Shown here in pieces: positions 51,115 through 59,577 of a stretch of DNA of 64,000 nucleotides. Source of the DNA: Candidatus Chlorohelix allophototropha (GTDB lineage Bacteria > Chloroflexota > Chloroflexia > Chloroheliales > Chloroheliaceae); NCBI RefSeq assembly GCF_030389965.1, contig NZ_CP128399.1, positions 2,702,799-2,766,798 on the forward strand. Direction: 5' to 3'. The position numbers were made by a program, and so were the translations under genes. How positions within the stretch are numbered: the stretch's first letter is position 1; the number at the start of each line of letters is the position of its first letter. The notes under the pieces are model-generated. The model worked only from the letters and a program-made list of their open reading frames with translations. It was not told where the DNA came from and did not search any database.

Positions 51115-52290
51115 TTGATTAGAAACCTGCACTTTAGCGATTTTCTAAAGCTTGGACAGATGCATCAAGCAGAGGTAGGACTTAACCTGCCTAATGCTAT
51201 TATGTCGCCGCCTTCGCCACTTACCGCGGCATTGCTTCAGCAATTACCGGTGCAACACCAGAGTTCTTCGGTTTACATCTACGAGGAGAGTAGCAAGCCG
51301 GCTGCTTTTCTGCAAGCCCGCACACGCCACCGCCGCGAAGAATGGGAAGTCATCTCGCTCGGTACTATCGGAGCAGTATTCTCCAGCCTTGAATCTCCAC
51401 AAATTGAGGATGAAGAAATCGGTATCGAAACTGCCGAGTCAATTATCGAAGAAGCGGCTGAAGAAAAACAAGAACAACCCTTGGACTTGAATAACGCTTG
51501 GTTGCAACTAATTGAGCATACGATTAGTGAAGCGGGCGAAAAGGGAGTACAGCGTATATACGCGCGGCTCAGCACTGAATCAGCGGAACTGGGCTTATTC
51601 ACCAGTAGCGGCTTTCACGCCTACACCCATGAATCGCTATACATGGTAGATCACCGCACCAAAGCGAGAAAACCCGCCGATTTACAGTTGAACCAGCAAC
51701 GCAAACGCGATTTGTGGAACATTCAGCGATTATATGACGCGGTAACACCCAATCCCGTTATGCATGCCGAGCAACTCCGCAGCGATAGTTGGGACATTAG
51801 CCGCAACTACTTCCCCGGAGCGGAACGCGAAACCGGCTGGGTTTTGAGTGAAGAACAAAGCGAACGAGCAGGCGCTTATATTCGCATTACCAGTTACCGC
51901 AACAAGCATTTGTTGCGGATAATGAACGTAGATTTACCACGCGAACGCCTGCCCGAATTATTTCTTTATGCCCTTGCTTGCATCAAGGCAAGTGAGGATA
52001 CTCAGGTATTCTGCGCGGTTCGAGATTACGAAACCGAACAGGAAACTGTGCTGGAAGAACTGGGATTTAAATATTTTGCAAGGCAAGCAGTGCTGGTAAA
52101 ACACACCGCTCACTTAATCAAGGTAAACGAGAAAGCGGTAGCACATGCCCGCGACCGCAGAATCGAATTGCCGCAGACTACTGTGAGCGTATCCAAACAG
52201 TCGCCAGATTTGCAAAATAATATTGGTTCCACACAAGTCCCGAAAAAGCCAAGTCGGGCAAATAAGAGACACGGCAAATCTACTATTTGA
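51115..52290 (+). CDS. Degenerate double GNAT-like protein
   Basis: The 391-residue soluble protein appears to hold two acetyltransferase-like halves: ~1-180 (IRNLHFSDFLKLGQMHQAEVG, then AGEKGVQRIYARLSTESAELGLFTSSGF) and ~195-345 (KRDLWNIQRLYDAVTP, then EQETVLEELGFKYFARQA). Each has the late strand-helix of GNAT proteins, but no acetyl-CoA pyrophosphate loop (Q/RxxGxG/A) is seen, so it may not be an enzyme. A Glu-rich insert covers ~100-125. The C-terminal ~50 residues are polar and basic. TTG start. The gene lies between pdxT and the Ycf45-like gene with 38- and 16-bp gaps, so it belongs to that operon. Confidence 0.6.
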   Translation: MIRNLHFSDFLKLGQMHQAEVGLNLPNAIMSPPSPLTAALLQQLPVQHQSSSVYIYEESSKPAAFLQARTRHRREEWEVISLGTIGAVFSSLESPQIEDEEIGIETAESIIEEAAEEKQEQPLDLNNAWLQLIEHTISEAGEKGVQRIYARLSTESAELGLFTSSGFHAYTHESLYMVDHRTKARKPADLQLNQQRKRDLWNIQRLYDAVTPNPVMHAEQLRSDSWDISRNYFPGAERETGWVLSEEQSERAGAYIRITSYRNKHLLRIMNVDLPRERLPELFLYALACIKASEDTQVFCAVRDYETEQETVLEELGFKYFARQAVLVKHTAHLIKVNEKAVAHARDRRIELPQTTVSVSKQSPDLQNNIGSTQVPKKPSRANKRHGKSTI

Positions 52291-52306
52291 GGTAACCCTG
52301 TAATAT

Positions 52307-54076
52307 ATGATAGAAAAAACTTATATTGTCGAAAAGGAAGCTTTACCCCATGAGAAAGCTATCACCGATGATCTTGAACTACTCTTAGTGGCGTTGCCCC
52401 CTCACATCCGGCGTCCCCTCGAAGAACAAAAACAACGCAGAGATGACTTGCTTGAAGTGATTATGGATTTGGGGCGCAAGCCCGAAGCCCGTTATACCAA
52501 CGAAGAGCATTTTCTAAGCGAGCATGAAGTCAGCGAAGAGGATCTCCATTACGTTGTTTCCCACATCGGTAATTTTGGAAACGATAACCGGGCGGGAATC
52601 GAGCGTACTCTGCACCGCATTTCATGTATCCGTAATCGAGGCGGAAAAGTGGTGGGGCTTACTATCCGTATCGGTAGGGCGGTTTACGGCACTATTAAAA
52701 TTGTGCAGGATTTTATAGAGTCGGGACAAAGCATCTTGCTGGTAGGTAAACCCGGTGTCGGTAAAACTACCTTGTTACGCGAAACTGCGCGTGTGCTGGC
52801 AGACGAAGCCCGTAAGCGAGTGGTTATTGTCGATACCAGCAATGAAATTGGTGGTGATGGAGATATTCCGCATCCTGCTATTGGGCGATCACGCCGTATG
52901 CAGGTCGCACGTCCTGATTTGCAACATAGCGTAATGATCGAAGCGGTAGAAAACCACATGCCGGAAGTAATCGTTATTGATGAAATCGGCACCGAACTGG
53001 AAGCGCAAGCAGCGCGTACTATTGCAGAACGCGGCGTGCAATTAATCGGCACTGCACATGGTGTATCACTTGAAAACCTAATGCTCAACCCTACGCTCTC
53101 CGATTTGATCGGTGGCATCCAGAGTGTAACTTTGGGCGATGAGGAAGCACGACGGCGCGGTACTCAAAAATCCGTGCTGGAACGTAAAGCCCCGCCCACT
53201 TTCGATGTGATGGTTGAAATCCGCGATAGGTATAAAGTAGCAGTTCATCTTAATGTTGCCGATACAGTGGACGCAATTCTGCGTGGTCAGCAATATACCA
53301 CCCAAGTTCGATACCGCAACGAAAAAGGCGAAATCGAAATATACGAGGAAGAATCCGAAAGCGAAACGAACCAACCGGAGCGCAACACCACACTCGATTT
53401 CGGAATGACCAATATTTTCGGTTATGGCAGTAATTTGAAACATGGCGCACCAGAGCGGAGTAGCAAACCCCACCGGATGCCCACGCAAAGGGGGGAACCA
53501 ACCCTGATGCAAATCAATGTGCCGTCTGTAAATTCACGCAACGGAAAACCCGAAATCGTGCCGGTTGGTAACGCCAAGCCGCTGCGTATTTTCCCTCATG
53601 GCATCAACAAAAATCGACTGGAACAGGCAATTAAAGATATGGGTATTCCAGCCGACCTAGTGCGGGAGGTGGAAGATGCAGACATGGTAGTTACCCTGAA
53701 AAATAATTACCGTCAAAAACCGCTTTCAATCAGGCAAGCAGAAAGCAGTGGCGTGCCTATCCATATTTTGAAAAGTAATACGCTGCCCCATATTAAAAAC
53801 CATCTTGCGGAAATATTCGGGCTTAGCCATTCAGATGAGGATGATCCGCGCCACAAAACGGACAATAGCCCGGTAATGCTTGACCCTGTGAAACGTGCTA
53901 TGCTTGAAACAGAAGAAGCAATTTCGCATGTTATGGAACAGGGTACGCCTATTGAACTACCGCCACAAAACGCTTTTATTCGTCGCTTGCAACACCAAAT
54001 GGCAGAGCGTTACAATTTGCTTTCAACCAGCAAAGGACGTGAGCCACTCCGTCGGGTACGGATTTACCCGCAGTAA
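52307..54076 (+). CDS. Ycf45-type AAA ATPase with R3H domain
   Basis: The 589-residue protein resembles Ycf45/SpoIIIAA-like ATPases. P-loop GKPGVGKTT is at 147-155, followed by [40 protein letters not shown] (Walker B) and [19 protein letters not shown]. After a variable linker there is a small conserved domain (~430-510). The last ~45 residues form an R3H domain ([23 protein letters not shown]), which binds single-stranded nucleic acid. The family is widespread in cyanobacteria, plastids and Gram-positives; its role is not settled. It starts 16 bp after the previous gene. Confidence 0.9.
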   Translation: MIEKTYIVEKEALPHEKAITDDLELLLVALPPHIRRPLEEQKQRRDDLLEVIMDLGRKPEARYTNEEHFLSEHEVSEEDLHYVVSHIGNFGNDNRAGIERTLHRISCIRNRGGKVVGLTIRIGRAVYGTIKIVQDFIESGQSILLVGKPGVGKTTLLRETARVLADEARKRVVIVDTSNEIGGDGDIPHPAIGRSRRMQVARPDLQHSVMIEAVENHMPEVIVIDEIGTELEAQAARTIAERGVQLIGTAHGVSLENLMLNPTLSDLIGGIQSVTLGDEEARRRGTQKSVLERKAPPTFDVMVEIRDRYKVAVHLNVADTVDAILRGQQYTTQVRYRNEKGEIEIYEEESESETNQPERNTTLDFGMTNIFGYGSNLKHGAPERSSKPHRMPTQRGEPTLMQINVPSVNSRNGKPEIVPVGNAKPLRIFPHGINKNRLEQAIKDMGIPADLVREVEDADMVVTLKNNYRQKPLSIRQAESSGVPIHILKSNTLPHIKNHLAEIFGLSHSDEDDPRHKTDNSPVMLDPVKRAMLETEEAISHVMEQGTPIELPPQNAFIRRLQHQMAERYNLLSTSKGREPLRRVRIYPQ

Positions 54077-54090
54077 GGGATATTTACACT

Positions 54091-54423
54091 ATGAAAATGG
54101 TCATAGCTGTAGTTCAAAGTAAAGATGCTGGTACCTTAGTAGATAAGTTGGTTGCCCGCCGCTACCGAGTAACTCGCATTACTACCAGCGGCGGCTTCCT
54201 TCGAGAAAGCAACGCCACCTTGCTTATTGGTGTAGAAGATGAACTGGTAAATGATGTGGTTTCGATTATTCGCGCTACCTGCCAGACACGTAATCGCTAC
54301 ATCAGCCCACTACCACCGATGACCGAGCCGGGTGGCGATATATATGTGCCAAATCCAATTGAGGTTCAGGTAGGGGGCGCGACCATTTTCGTGGTAAACG
54401 TTGACCAATACCTACGAATATAA
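54091..54423 (+). CDS. Cyclic di-AMP receptor, DarA/PstA type
   Basis: The 110-residue P-II-like protein has KMVIAVVQSKDAGTLVDKLVARRYRVTRITTSGGFLRESNATLLIGVED, in which the TSGGFLR loop binds cyclic di-AMP in DarA/PstA proteins; the rest folds as in P-II. These trimeric receptors sense the c-di-AMP level; their downstream target is mostly unknown. It starts 14 bp after the Ycf45-type ATPase gene, a neighbourhood that suggests that ATPase or the next membrane protein as partner. Confidence 0.92.
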   Translation: MKMVIAVVQSKDAGTLVDKLVARRYRVTRITTSGGFLRESNATLLIGVEDELVNDVVSIIRATCQTRNRYISPLPPMTEPGGDIYVPNPIEVQVGGATIFVVNVDQYLRI

Positions 54424-54441
54424 AGCGCAAAGGAATCTAAA

Positions 54442-55197
54442 ATGCCCCAGGATTTAATCAATCAGGTTCAAAGTATATTGAATAGTGTAGTGGCGGTTCT
54501 GCAAATTATCGCCACATTCCTGATTGCCTTTCTGGTGATAATCTGGCTTACCCTTTGTTTCTGGACTTTTCGCGATATACAATCACGTACCCGCGATATT
54601 GTAGCCCAGATTTTTGCTACCCTATTGGTAGTTTTTTTCAACATACCGGGAGTATTAATCTACTTGCTGGTGCGTCCTAAGCATACCCTTGAACATGAAT
54701 ACGAACAAAAACTGCAAGAAGAATATATGTTGCAGGATTTGGAAGAGCGGGAGATTTGCCCCACTTGCCGAGTTAAAACGCAGCCTGATTTCATGTACTG
54801 CTATAGTTGCCGCACCCGTCTGCGCAAAGATTGCCCCAGTTGCGGGCAGGTAATCAAACTGAAATGGCACAATTGCCCCTACTGCGGGATGGCGCAAAAA
54901 CCGCCTAGCCGCGAAGAAACGCTCAATCGTATGAGTTTGCGTCCCGGTGCGCCACAGCGACCTGCTGCGGCAGCTACTACGGCGTTGACACGCGAGGATG
55001 TGGAGGATACTTCCCTTGCAAATATTCCGCAAACTTCCGGGCAACGATTCAAAGCCCCTTCCCTACGCGCCGGATATGCCGATGACTTTGAAGAGTCTGC
55101 TAACCTTCCGCTAGATGGTAATAATCACAATGATATTACCCGCCCGGATTATAGCCGCTACAAACCTCCCACCGAACGCGACCTCCGGGAAGAATAA
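54442..55197 (+). CDS. Membrane protein with double zinc ribbon
   Basis: The 251-residue protein has two membrane spans at ~18-40 (VLQIIATFLIAFLVIIWLTL) and ~55-75, then a helical stretch and two zinc-ribbon units at ~110-155 with paired Cys motifs (CPTC, CYSC, CPSC, CPYC). The C-terminal ~95 residues are disordered and polar. Zinc ribbons of this DZANK type usually mediate protein contacts. It is within the operon of the c-di-AMP receptor; function unknown. Confidence 0.8.
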   Translation: MPQDLINQVQSILNSVVAVLQIIATFLIAFLVIIWLTLCFWTFRDIQSRTRDIVAQIFATLLVVFFNIPGVLIYLLVRPKHTLEHEYEQKLQEEYMLQDLEEREICPTCRVKTQPDFMYCYSCRTRLRKDCPSCGQVIKLKWHNCPYCGMAQKPPSREETLNRMSLRPGAPQRPAAAATTALTREDVEDTSLANIPQTSGQRFKAPSLRAGYADDFEESANLPLDGNNHNDITRPDYSRYKPPTERDLREE

Positions 55198-55200
55198 CAA

Positions 55201-55503
55201 ATGTCCGCTTCAAATATAATCCAGCAAGATAAAGAGGGCGTAACCCTTTGGGTTAGAGTCGTGCCACGCAGTTCCAGAAACGGCGTTAGTGGAATAATCG
55301 AAGGGGCTGTAAAAATAAACCTGACTGCCCCCCCGGTTGATGGCGCTGCTAATGAGGCGTTACAGGAAACGCTTGCCAAGCTGTGTGGGCTGCATAAAAG
55401 GGATGTAACTATTTTGAGTGGACATACAGCCCGACAAAAACGGGTATTACTCCACGGCGCAAAGTTGGAGCAAATCAAAAAAACTTTGGGCTTACCGGAC
55501 TAA
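55201..55503 (+). CDS. DUF167/YggU-family protein
   Basis: The 100-residue protein matches the YggU fold: VTLWVRVVPRSSRNGVSG, INLTAPPVDGAANEALQETLAKL and VTILSGHTARQKRVLL. The role of the family is unknown. ATG lies 3 bp after the stop of the zinc-ribbon gene. It is the last gene of the seven-gene operon; the second inverted-repeat element begins 5 bp past its stop. Confidence 0.92.
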   Translation: MSASNIIQQDKEGVTLWVRVVPRSSRNGVSGIIEGAVKINLTAPPVDGAANEALQETLAKLCGLHKRDVTILSGHTARQKRVLLHGAKLEQIKKTLGLPD

Positions 55504-55508
55504 CCAAT

Positions 55509-55658
55509 AGGGCAGTTGTAGAGTCGGAAAGGGAGTGTAACCCTACGGGTCAGAACGCCTGCCGGAATCGCAAGGGTTGTCCCTTGAACTCACCCTTTCT
55601 CCTCCGCTCCGGTCGGTGCAGCAGGCTATTGCCCTAAAACGTTTCTTGCAACAGCCCT
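55509..55658. mobile_element. 150-bp MITE-like element, copy 2
   Basis: It is collinear with the 10893-11035 element: a left end AGGGCAGTTG (diverged), a shared GAACGCCTGCCGG core, a CAAGGG/CCCTTG hairpin (55571-55586), an ATTGCCCTAAAACGTTTCTT stretch and a right end GCAACAGCCCT (55648-55658) identical to copy 1. It lies right after a stop codon, like copy 1. The two copies have diverged, so neither is recent. Confidence 0.75.
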
Positions 55659-55766
55659 AGAGCCGAATTTCAGAAAATAGGCGGGATATGCTAAAATTAG
55701 CAAGCTTAGATTGTAACTTTTCCATAGTTAAACAAAAATCTTAAAAGAAGGATAACTTTAGAAACT

Positions 55767-56519
55767 ATGCCGGATAAAGACGCGCTGGTAGAAATAGTAA
55801 TACCGGTCTATAACGAAGAAGCGATTCTTGAAAAGAGCGTAACCACCTTGCGCGATTATCTAAGCCAGCATTTCCCATATCGCTGGAGAATAACCATCGC
55901 CAACAACGCCAGTAAAGACCGCACCCTTGAAATTGCACGTCACCTTGAAGCGACCTACCCTGATGTGCATGTGTGCCACCTTGACCAGAAAGGACGTGGT
56001 CGGGCGTTACGCACCGCATGGAGTCAGAGCGATGCCGATGTGGTCAGCTATATGGATGTAGATTTAAGCACCAACCTGCAAAGCTTCTTGCCCTTGGTAG
56101 CGCCGATAATTACCGGGCATAGTGATATGGCAATCGGCAGCCGTCTAGCAAAAGGCGCGCGCGTTACCCGGCAGTGGAAACGTGAAATCATCTCTCGTAT
56201 CTATAACCTCATCTTGAAGCTCTTCTTCTGGAATAACTTTACCGATGCTCAGTGTGGCTTCAAAGCCGGACGCACCACCATTGTAAAAAATTTGCTGAAT
56301 CAGATTGAAAACCAAGAGTGGTTTTTCGACTCTGAAATGCTTTTGCTGGCAGAAGAAAAAGGGATGCGCATCTACGAAGTACCAGTAGATTGGATCGAGG
56401 ATTTAGACACTAGAGTGAATATTTCAAAAACCGCCACCGAAGACCTCAAAGGCTGCGTGCGGGTGTGGAAGCAGCGGAGGGAACGCCGCATGCATGAGAA
56501 AAAATTTGCCAAAGTTTAA
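55767..56519 (+). CDS. Family 2 glycosyltransferase (polyprenyl-phosphate sugar synthase-like)
   Basis: The 250-residue GT-A protein has VEIVIPVYNEEAILEKSV, ANNASKDRTLEIA, QKGRGRALRTAW and YMDVDLSTN (DxD-like metal site), then GSRLAKGARV and TDAQCGFKAGRT, a pattern of dolichyl-phosphate-mannose/glucose synthase relatives such as DPM1 and ALG5. It likely transfers a sugar to a polyprenyl phosphate. The stop is 3 bp before tsaD. Confidence 0.88.
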   Translation: MPDKDALVEIVIPVYNEEAILEKSVTTLRDYLSQHFPYRWRITIANNASKDRTLEIARHLEATYPDVHVCHLDQKGRGRALRTAWSQSDADVVSYMDVDLSTNLQSFLPLVAPIITGHSDMAIGSRLAKGARVTRQWKREIISRIYNLILKLFFWNNFTDAQCGFKAGRTTIVKNLLNQIENQEWFFDSEMLLLAEEKGMRIYEVPVDWIEDLDTRVNISKTATEDLKGCVRVWKQRRERRMHEKKFAKV

Positions 56520-56522
56520 CGT

Positions 56523-57632
56523 ATGAACATTCTTGCTCTCGAAACAAGTTGTGATGAAACCAGCGCCGCTATCGTGCGTGACGGGCGGCATATACTGGCA
56601 AACGTAATTGCCTCTCAGATTGATATACACCAGAAATATGGCGGAGTAGTGCCAGAGGTTGCCTCTCGTCAGCATATTCTGTATATCACCCCCGTTCTGA
56701 AAGAAACGCTGGAAACTGCCAACTTAAGTTGGGCTGAAATTGACGCGGTAGCAGTTACCAACGGACCCGGACTGGCAGGCGCGCTGTTGGTTGGAGTAAA
56801 CGTTGGCAAGGCAATTGCTTTTGCGCGCCAGAAACCGCTAATTGGGGTAAATCATCTGGAATCCCACATCTATTCCAACTGGCTAATTCCACCACAAACG
56901 GGCGATAAAGCGCACCCTGCCCCTCAGTTCCCACTGATATGCTTGGTAGTATCGGGCGGACATACTGAAATTGTACTGATTAGCGGGCATGGACACTACA
57001 AATTACTCGGCAAAACGCAGGATGATGCCGCAGGAGAAGCCTTTGACAAAGTAGCCCGCTTGCTTGGCTTGGGCTATCCCGGCGGACCACTGGTAGAACA
57101 AGCGGCGCAATCGGGCGACCCAACCCGCTTTCCTTTTACTCGTAGTTGGTTACGCGGTACTTACGACTTCAGTTTTAGCGGCTTGAAAACAGCCGTATTG
57201 CGAAAAGTCGAAGAATACCGACCCGCGCCTCCCAAACCTGCCCCTTTCTCTGGAGGAAACCAACAAGATAAACCTATCAAGCAAACCCCACTGGCTTTGA
57301 ACGGTGATTTACCAGTCGCCGATATTGCTGCCAGTTTTCAGCAAGCCGCAGTAGAAACACTGGCAACCAAAACTGTAGCCGCTGCCGAAGCGCATGGGGC
57401 AAAAGCGATAATAATTGCCGGTGGAGTAGCCGCAAACAAGGCGTTGCGAGCAGCGCTTTCCGAGCAAGCTGCCCATCTCGCCAAACCTATATCTATCAGT
57501 TTCCCCCCTCCCATTTTGTGCACCGATAACGGAGCAATGGTTGCCGCCGCCGCCTATTTCAAGTTCAGATATGCCAAAGAGGCAATTGCCGAGTTGAGTT
57601 TGGATATTCGCCCTCAGTGGGAACTCACCTAG
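56523..57632 (+). CDS. tsaD: tRNA N6-adenosine threonylcarbamoyltransferase
   Basis: TsaD places the threonylcarbamoyl group on A37 of ANN-decoding tRNAs, working with TsaB and TsaE. The 369 residues begin ILALETSCDETSAAIV and have GGVVPEVASRQH, the metal-binding NHLESHIYSN with two His, SGGHTEIVLI, DDAAGEAFDKVARLLGLGYPGGP and IAGGVAANKALR. A ~25-residue Pro/Lys-rich insertion lies at ~235-262. Likely cotranscribed with the GT2 gene upstream. Confidence 0.96.
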   Translation: MNILALETSCDETSAAIVRDGRHILANVIASQIDIHQKYGGVVPEVASRQHILYITPVLKETLETANLSWAEIDAVAVTNGPGLAGALLVGVNVGKAIAFARQKPLIGVNHLESHIYSNWLIPPQTGDKAHPAPQFPLICLVVSGGHTEIVLISGHGHYKLLGKTQDDAAGEAFDKVARLLGLGYPGGPLVEQAAQSGDPTRFPFTRSWLRGTYDFSFSGLKTAVLRKVEEYRPAPPKPAPFSGGNQQDKPIKQTPLALNGDLPVADIAASFQQAAVETLATKTVAAAEAHGAKAIIIAGGVAANKALRAALSEQAAHLAKPISISFPPPILCTDNGAMVAAAAYFKFRYAKEAIAELSLDIRPQWELT

Positions 57633-57805
57633 CCAAAAAGTACTACGTAATTACTTGAATTAGGTTGATACATTTTATAGGACTTTTTTAGTATTTCCTT
57701 GCTATATTTCTCATTTCTTGTTACCCGTTACAATCAATATAGTAAAGTATTACAGTAGTGGTTGGCTTACTCCTGATTTTAAAGCCGACTCATTTCCCAC
57801 AAAAC

Positions 57806-57838
57806 TCTATATTATTCAGAATCTCTAACTGAATAGAG
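57806..57838 (+). promoter_or_regulatory. Leader hairpin overlapping the ribosome site
   Basis: CTCTA...TTCAG (57806-57819) can pair with CTGAATAGAG (57829-57838), whose right arm contains most of the AGAGGG ribosome site for the AAA+ gene at 57850. Pairing leaves an internal bulge of about five bases. A translational control element is possible. Confidence 0.3.
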
Positions 57839-57849
57839 GGTAATTAAAA

Positions 57850-59517
57850 ATGCAGTTCTTAATTGAGCAAACCGCCGTAGAAGAAATGAATCGGTCAAAC
57901 CTTACCCCCGATTGCTATGCGCGGGCTAACAACTACCCACATCATTTCTGGAAAAACGGTGAGAAAAACCTTGTTGTAAGAGCGCTCTATTCGGCTATAA
58001 GTGAAGCAAAAGTAAAGGGCGATATGGAATCGCTAGCTCACCTAATGCTGCACGAAAAACAGGTTAGAGAATGGGCAGCGGAAATGGAACGGCGCAAACA
58101 AGGTTTGCCAATCAGCGATGAACTGAAAGATTATCCGCATTATGTTGGAACAAGCGAAAATAACCAAGAAGAAGAGAATGAACCTGCCCCGGAAGAACCG
58201 GCTTATTTTCCCACAATTCCTAACAACTTGGAAGATTTAGGTTTGAATCGGGGTTTTGTATCGGAAATGCTATTGCGCTGCATTTATTTTAACGGTCGTA
58301 TCACAGGAAATAAAATGGCTGCCCGCTTACGCATACCTTTCTACGGCATTATTCGAGAGTTGCTGGAAGAAATGCGGATGCAGGAATTACTAGATATCGG
58401 CGGGATGATTGGGTCAGGAGATGGCGGCTACGAATTTGTACTTACTCCTAAAGGAGTTCAGCGTGCCAGTGAACTGCTGGAAAAAACCGCTTACGCCGGA
58501 GCAATGCCCGTACCATTGGAAGAAGCGATAAAAGCCATTAAACTCCAGACCATTAAAAATGTAGTGGTCACTCATAAAAATATTCGCAAGGCTTTCGCCG
58601 ATCTGATTATCCATGACTATGTATTAACCCAAATCGGTCCCGCTGTAAATTCCTGTTCTTCGGTCTTCTTATTTGGCGCGGCAGGCAATGGTAAAACTTC
58701 CATCGCCGAGCGCATCACGCGCCTGATGGGTGGCGATATTTACGTACCGCATGCTATCGAATCCGATGGGCAAATAATCAAACTCTACGACCCGATCAAC
58801 CATGTGGCAGTGGATGATCCCACTTTGGATAAAAATTTGCCCTACGATGCGCGTTGGGTACGCATCAAACGCCCGGTGGTAGTTGTGGGCGGGGAGTTAA
58901 CACTGGCAAGTCTCGACCTGATTTATAACGAAAATGCCAAAGTTTACGAAGCGCCTTTCCAGATGAAAGCTAACGGCGGTATCTTCTTGATTGATGACTT
59001 TGGTCGCCAGCAATGCCGCCCGATGGATTTGCTCAATCGCTGGATTGTACCACTTGAAAAACGCTACGATTACCTTACGCTGGTAACCGGTAAAAAAATG
59101 GAAATGCCTTTTGACCAGTTGATAGCCTTTAGCAGCAACCTTGACCCGATGGATATTGCAGATGAAGCCTTCTTGCGGCGCATCAAGTACAAAATCAACA
59201 TCGGAGACCCAGACGAAAAGCAGTATCGCCAAATCTGGCAATTGGTCTGCAAGAGCAAGAAAATACCCTATGATGAGAAAGCGATTGACTACCTGATTGA
59301 ACGGTATTATCTACCGCACAATCGCCCCTTCCGCATGTGTCAACCGCGTGACCTAGTTGATCAGATAGTTTCACTGGCGAAATACAATATGGAACCGCCA
59401 CGCCTTACACCCGATTTGGTTGATAGCGCTGCCGCCACCTATTTTGTAGATACCAAAGGGCGAAACATGGTCACAATGGCAGGCGAGGGTCACAGTCAAA
59501 TCCGCAAAGTAAGCTGA
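57850..59517 (+). CDS. AAA+ ATPase with winged-helix domain
   Basis: The 555-residue protein has a helical N-terminus, a Glu/Pro-rich linker (~104-122), a winged-helix-like domain (~135-215: RCIYFNGRITGNKMAARLRIP, FVLTPKGVQRASELL) and an AAA+ core. The P-loop GAAGNGKTS is at 276-284, Walker B is GGIFLIDDFGR, sensor 1 region is LIAFSSNLDP and the arginine-finger region is FLRRIKYKI. The lid covers ~460-540. It is a predicted MoxR/chaperone-like ATPase of unknown task. It lies 60 bp before the polynucleotide kinase-phosphatase on the same strand. Confidence 0.85.
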   Translation: MQFLIEQTAVEEMNRSNLTPDCYARANNYPHHFWKNGEKNLVVRALYSAISEAKVKGDMESLAHLMLHEKQVREWAAEMERRKQGLPISDELKDYPHYVGTSENNQEEENEPAPEEPAYFPTIPNNLEDLGLNRGFVSEMLLRCIYFNGRITGNKMAARLRIPFYGIIRELLEEMRMQELLDIGGMIGSGDGGYEFVLTPKGVQRASELLEKTAYAGAMPVPLEEAIKAIKLQTIKNVVVTHKNIRKAFADLIIHDYVLTQIGPAVNSCSSVFLFGAAGNGKTSIAERITRLMGGDIYVPHAIESDGQIIKLYDPINHVAVDDPTLDKNLPYDARWVRIKRPVVVVGGELTLASLDLIYNENAKVYEAPFQMKANGGIFLIDDFGRQQCRPMDLLNRWIVPLEKRYDYLTLVTGKKMEMPFDQLIAFSSNLDPMDIADEAFLRRIKYKINIGDPDEKQYRQIWQLVCKSKKIPYDEKAIDYLIERYYLPHNRPFRMCQPRDLVDQIVSLAKYNMEPPRLTPDLVDSAAATYFVDTKGRNMVTMAGEGHSQIRKVS

Positions 59518-59523
59518 TATGCT

Positions 59524-59562
59524 ATACTAACAGGGATTGGGTGTTATCATCTCTGTTAGTAT
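59524..59562 (+). promoter_or_regulatory. Perfect 10-bp hairpin before the kinase-phosphatase gene
   Basis: ATACTAACAG (59524-59533) pairs with CTGTTAGTAT (59553-59562) over a 19-base loop, with no U-tract. It fills the space between the AAA+ stop and the AAGGA ribosome site of the next gene (59569-59573). Confidence 0.5.
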
Positions 59563-59577
59563 GAATTCAAGGATTCT

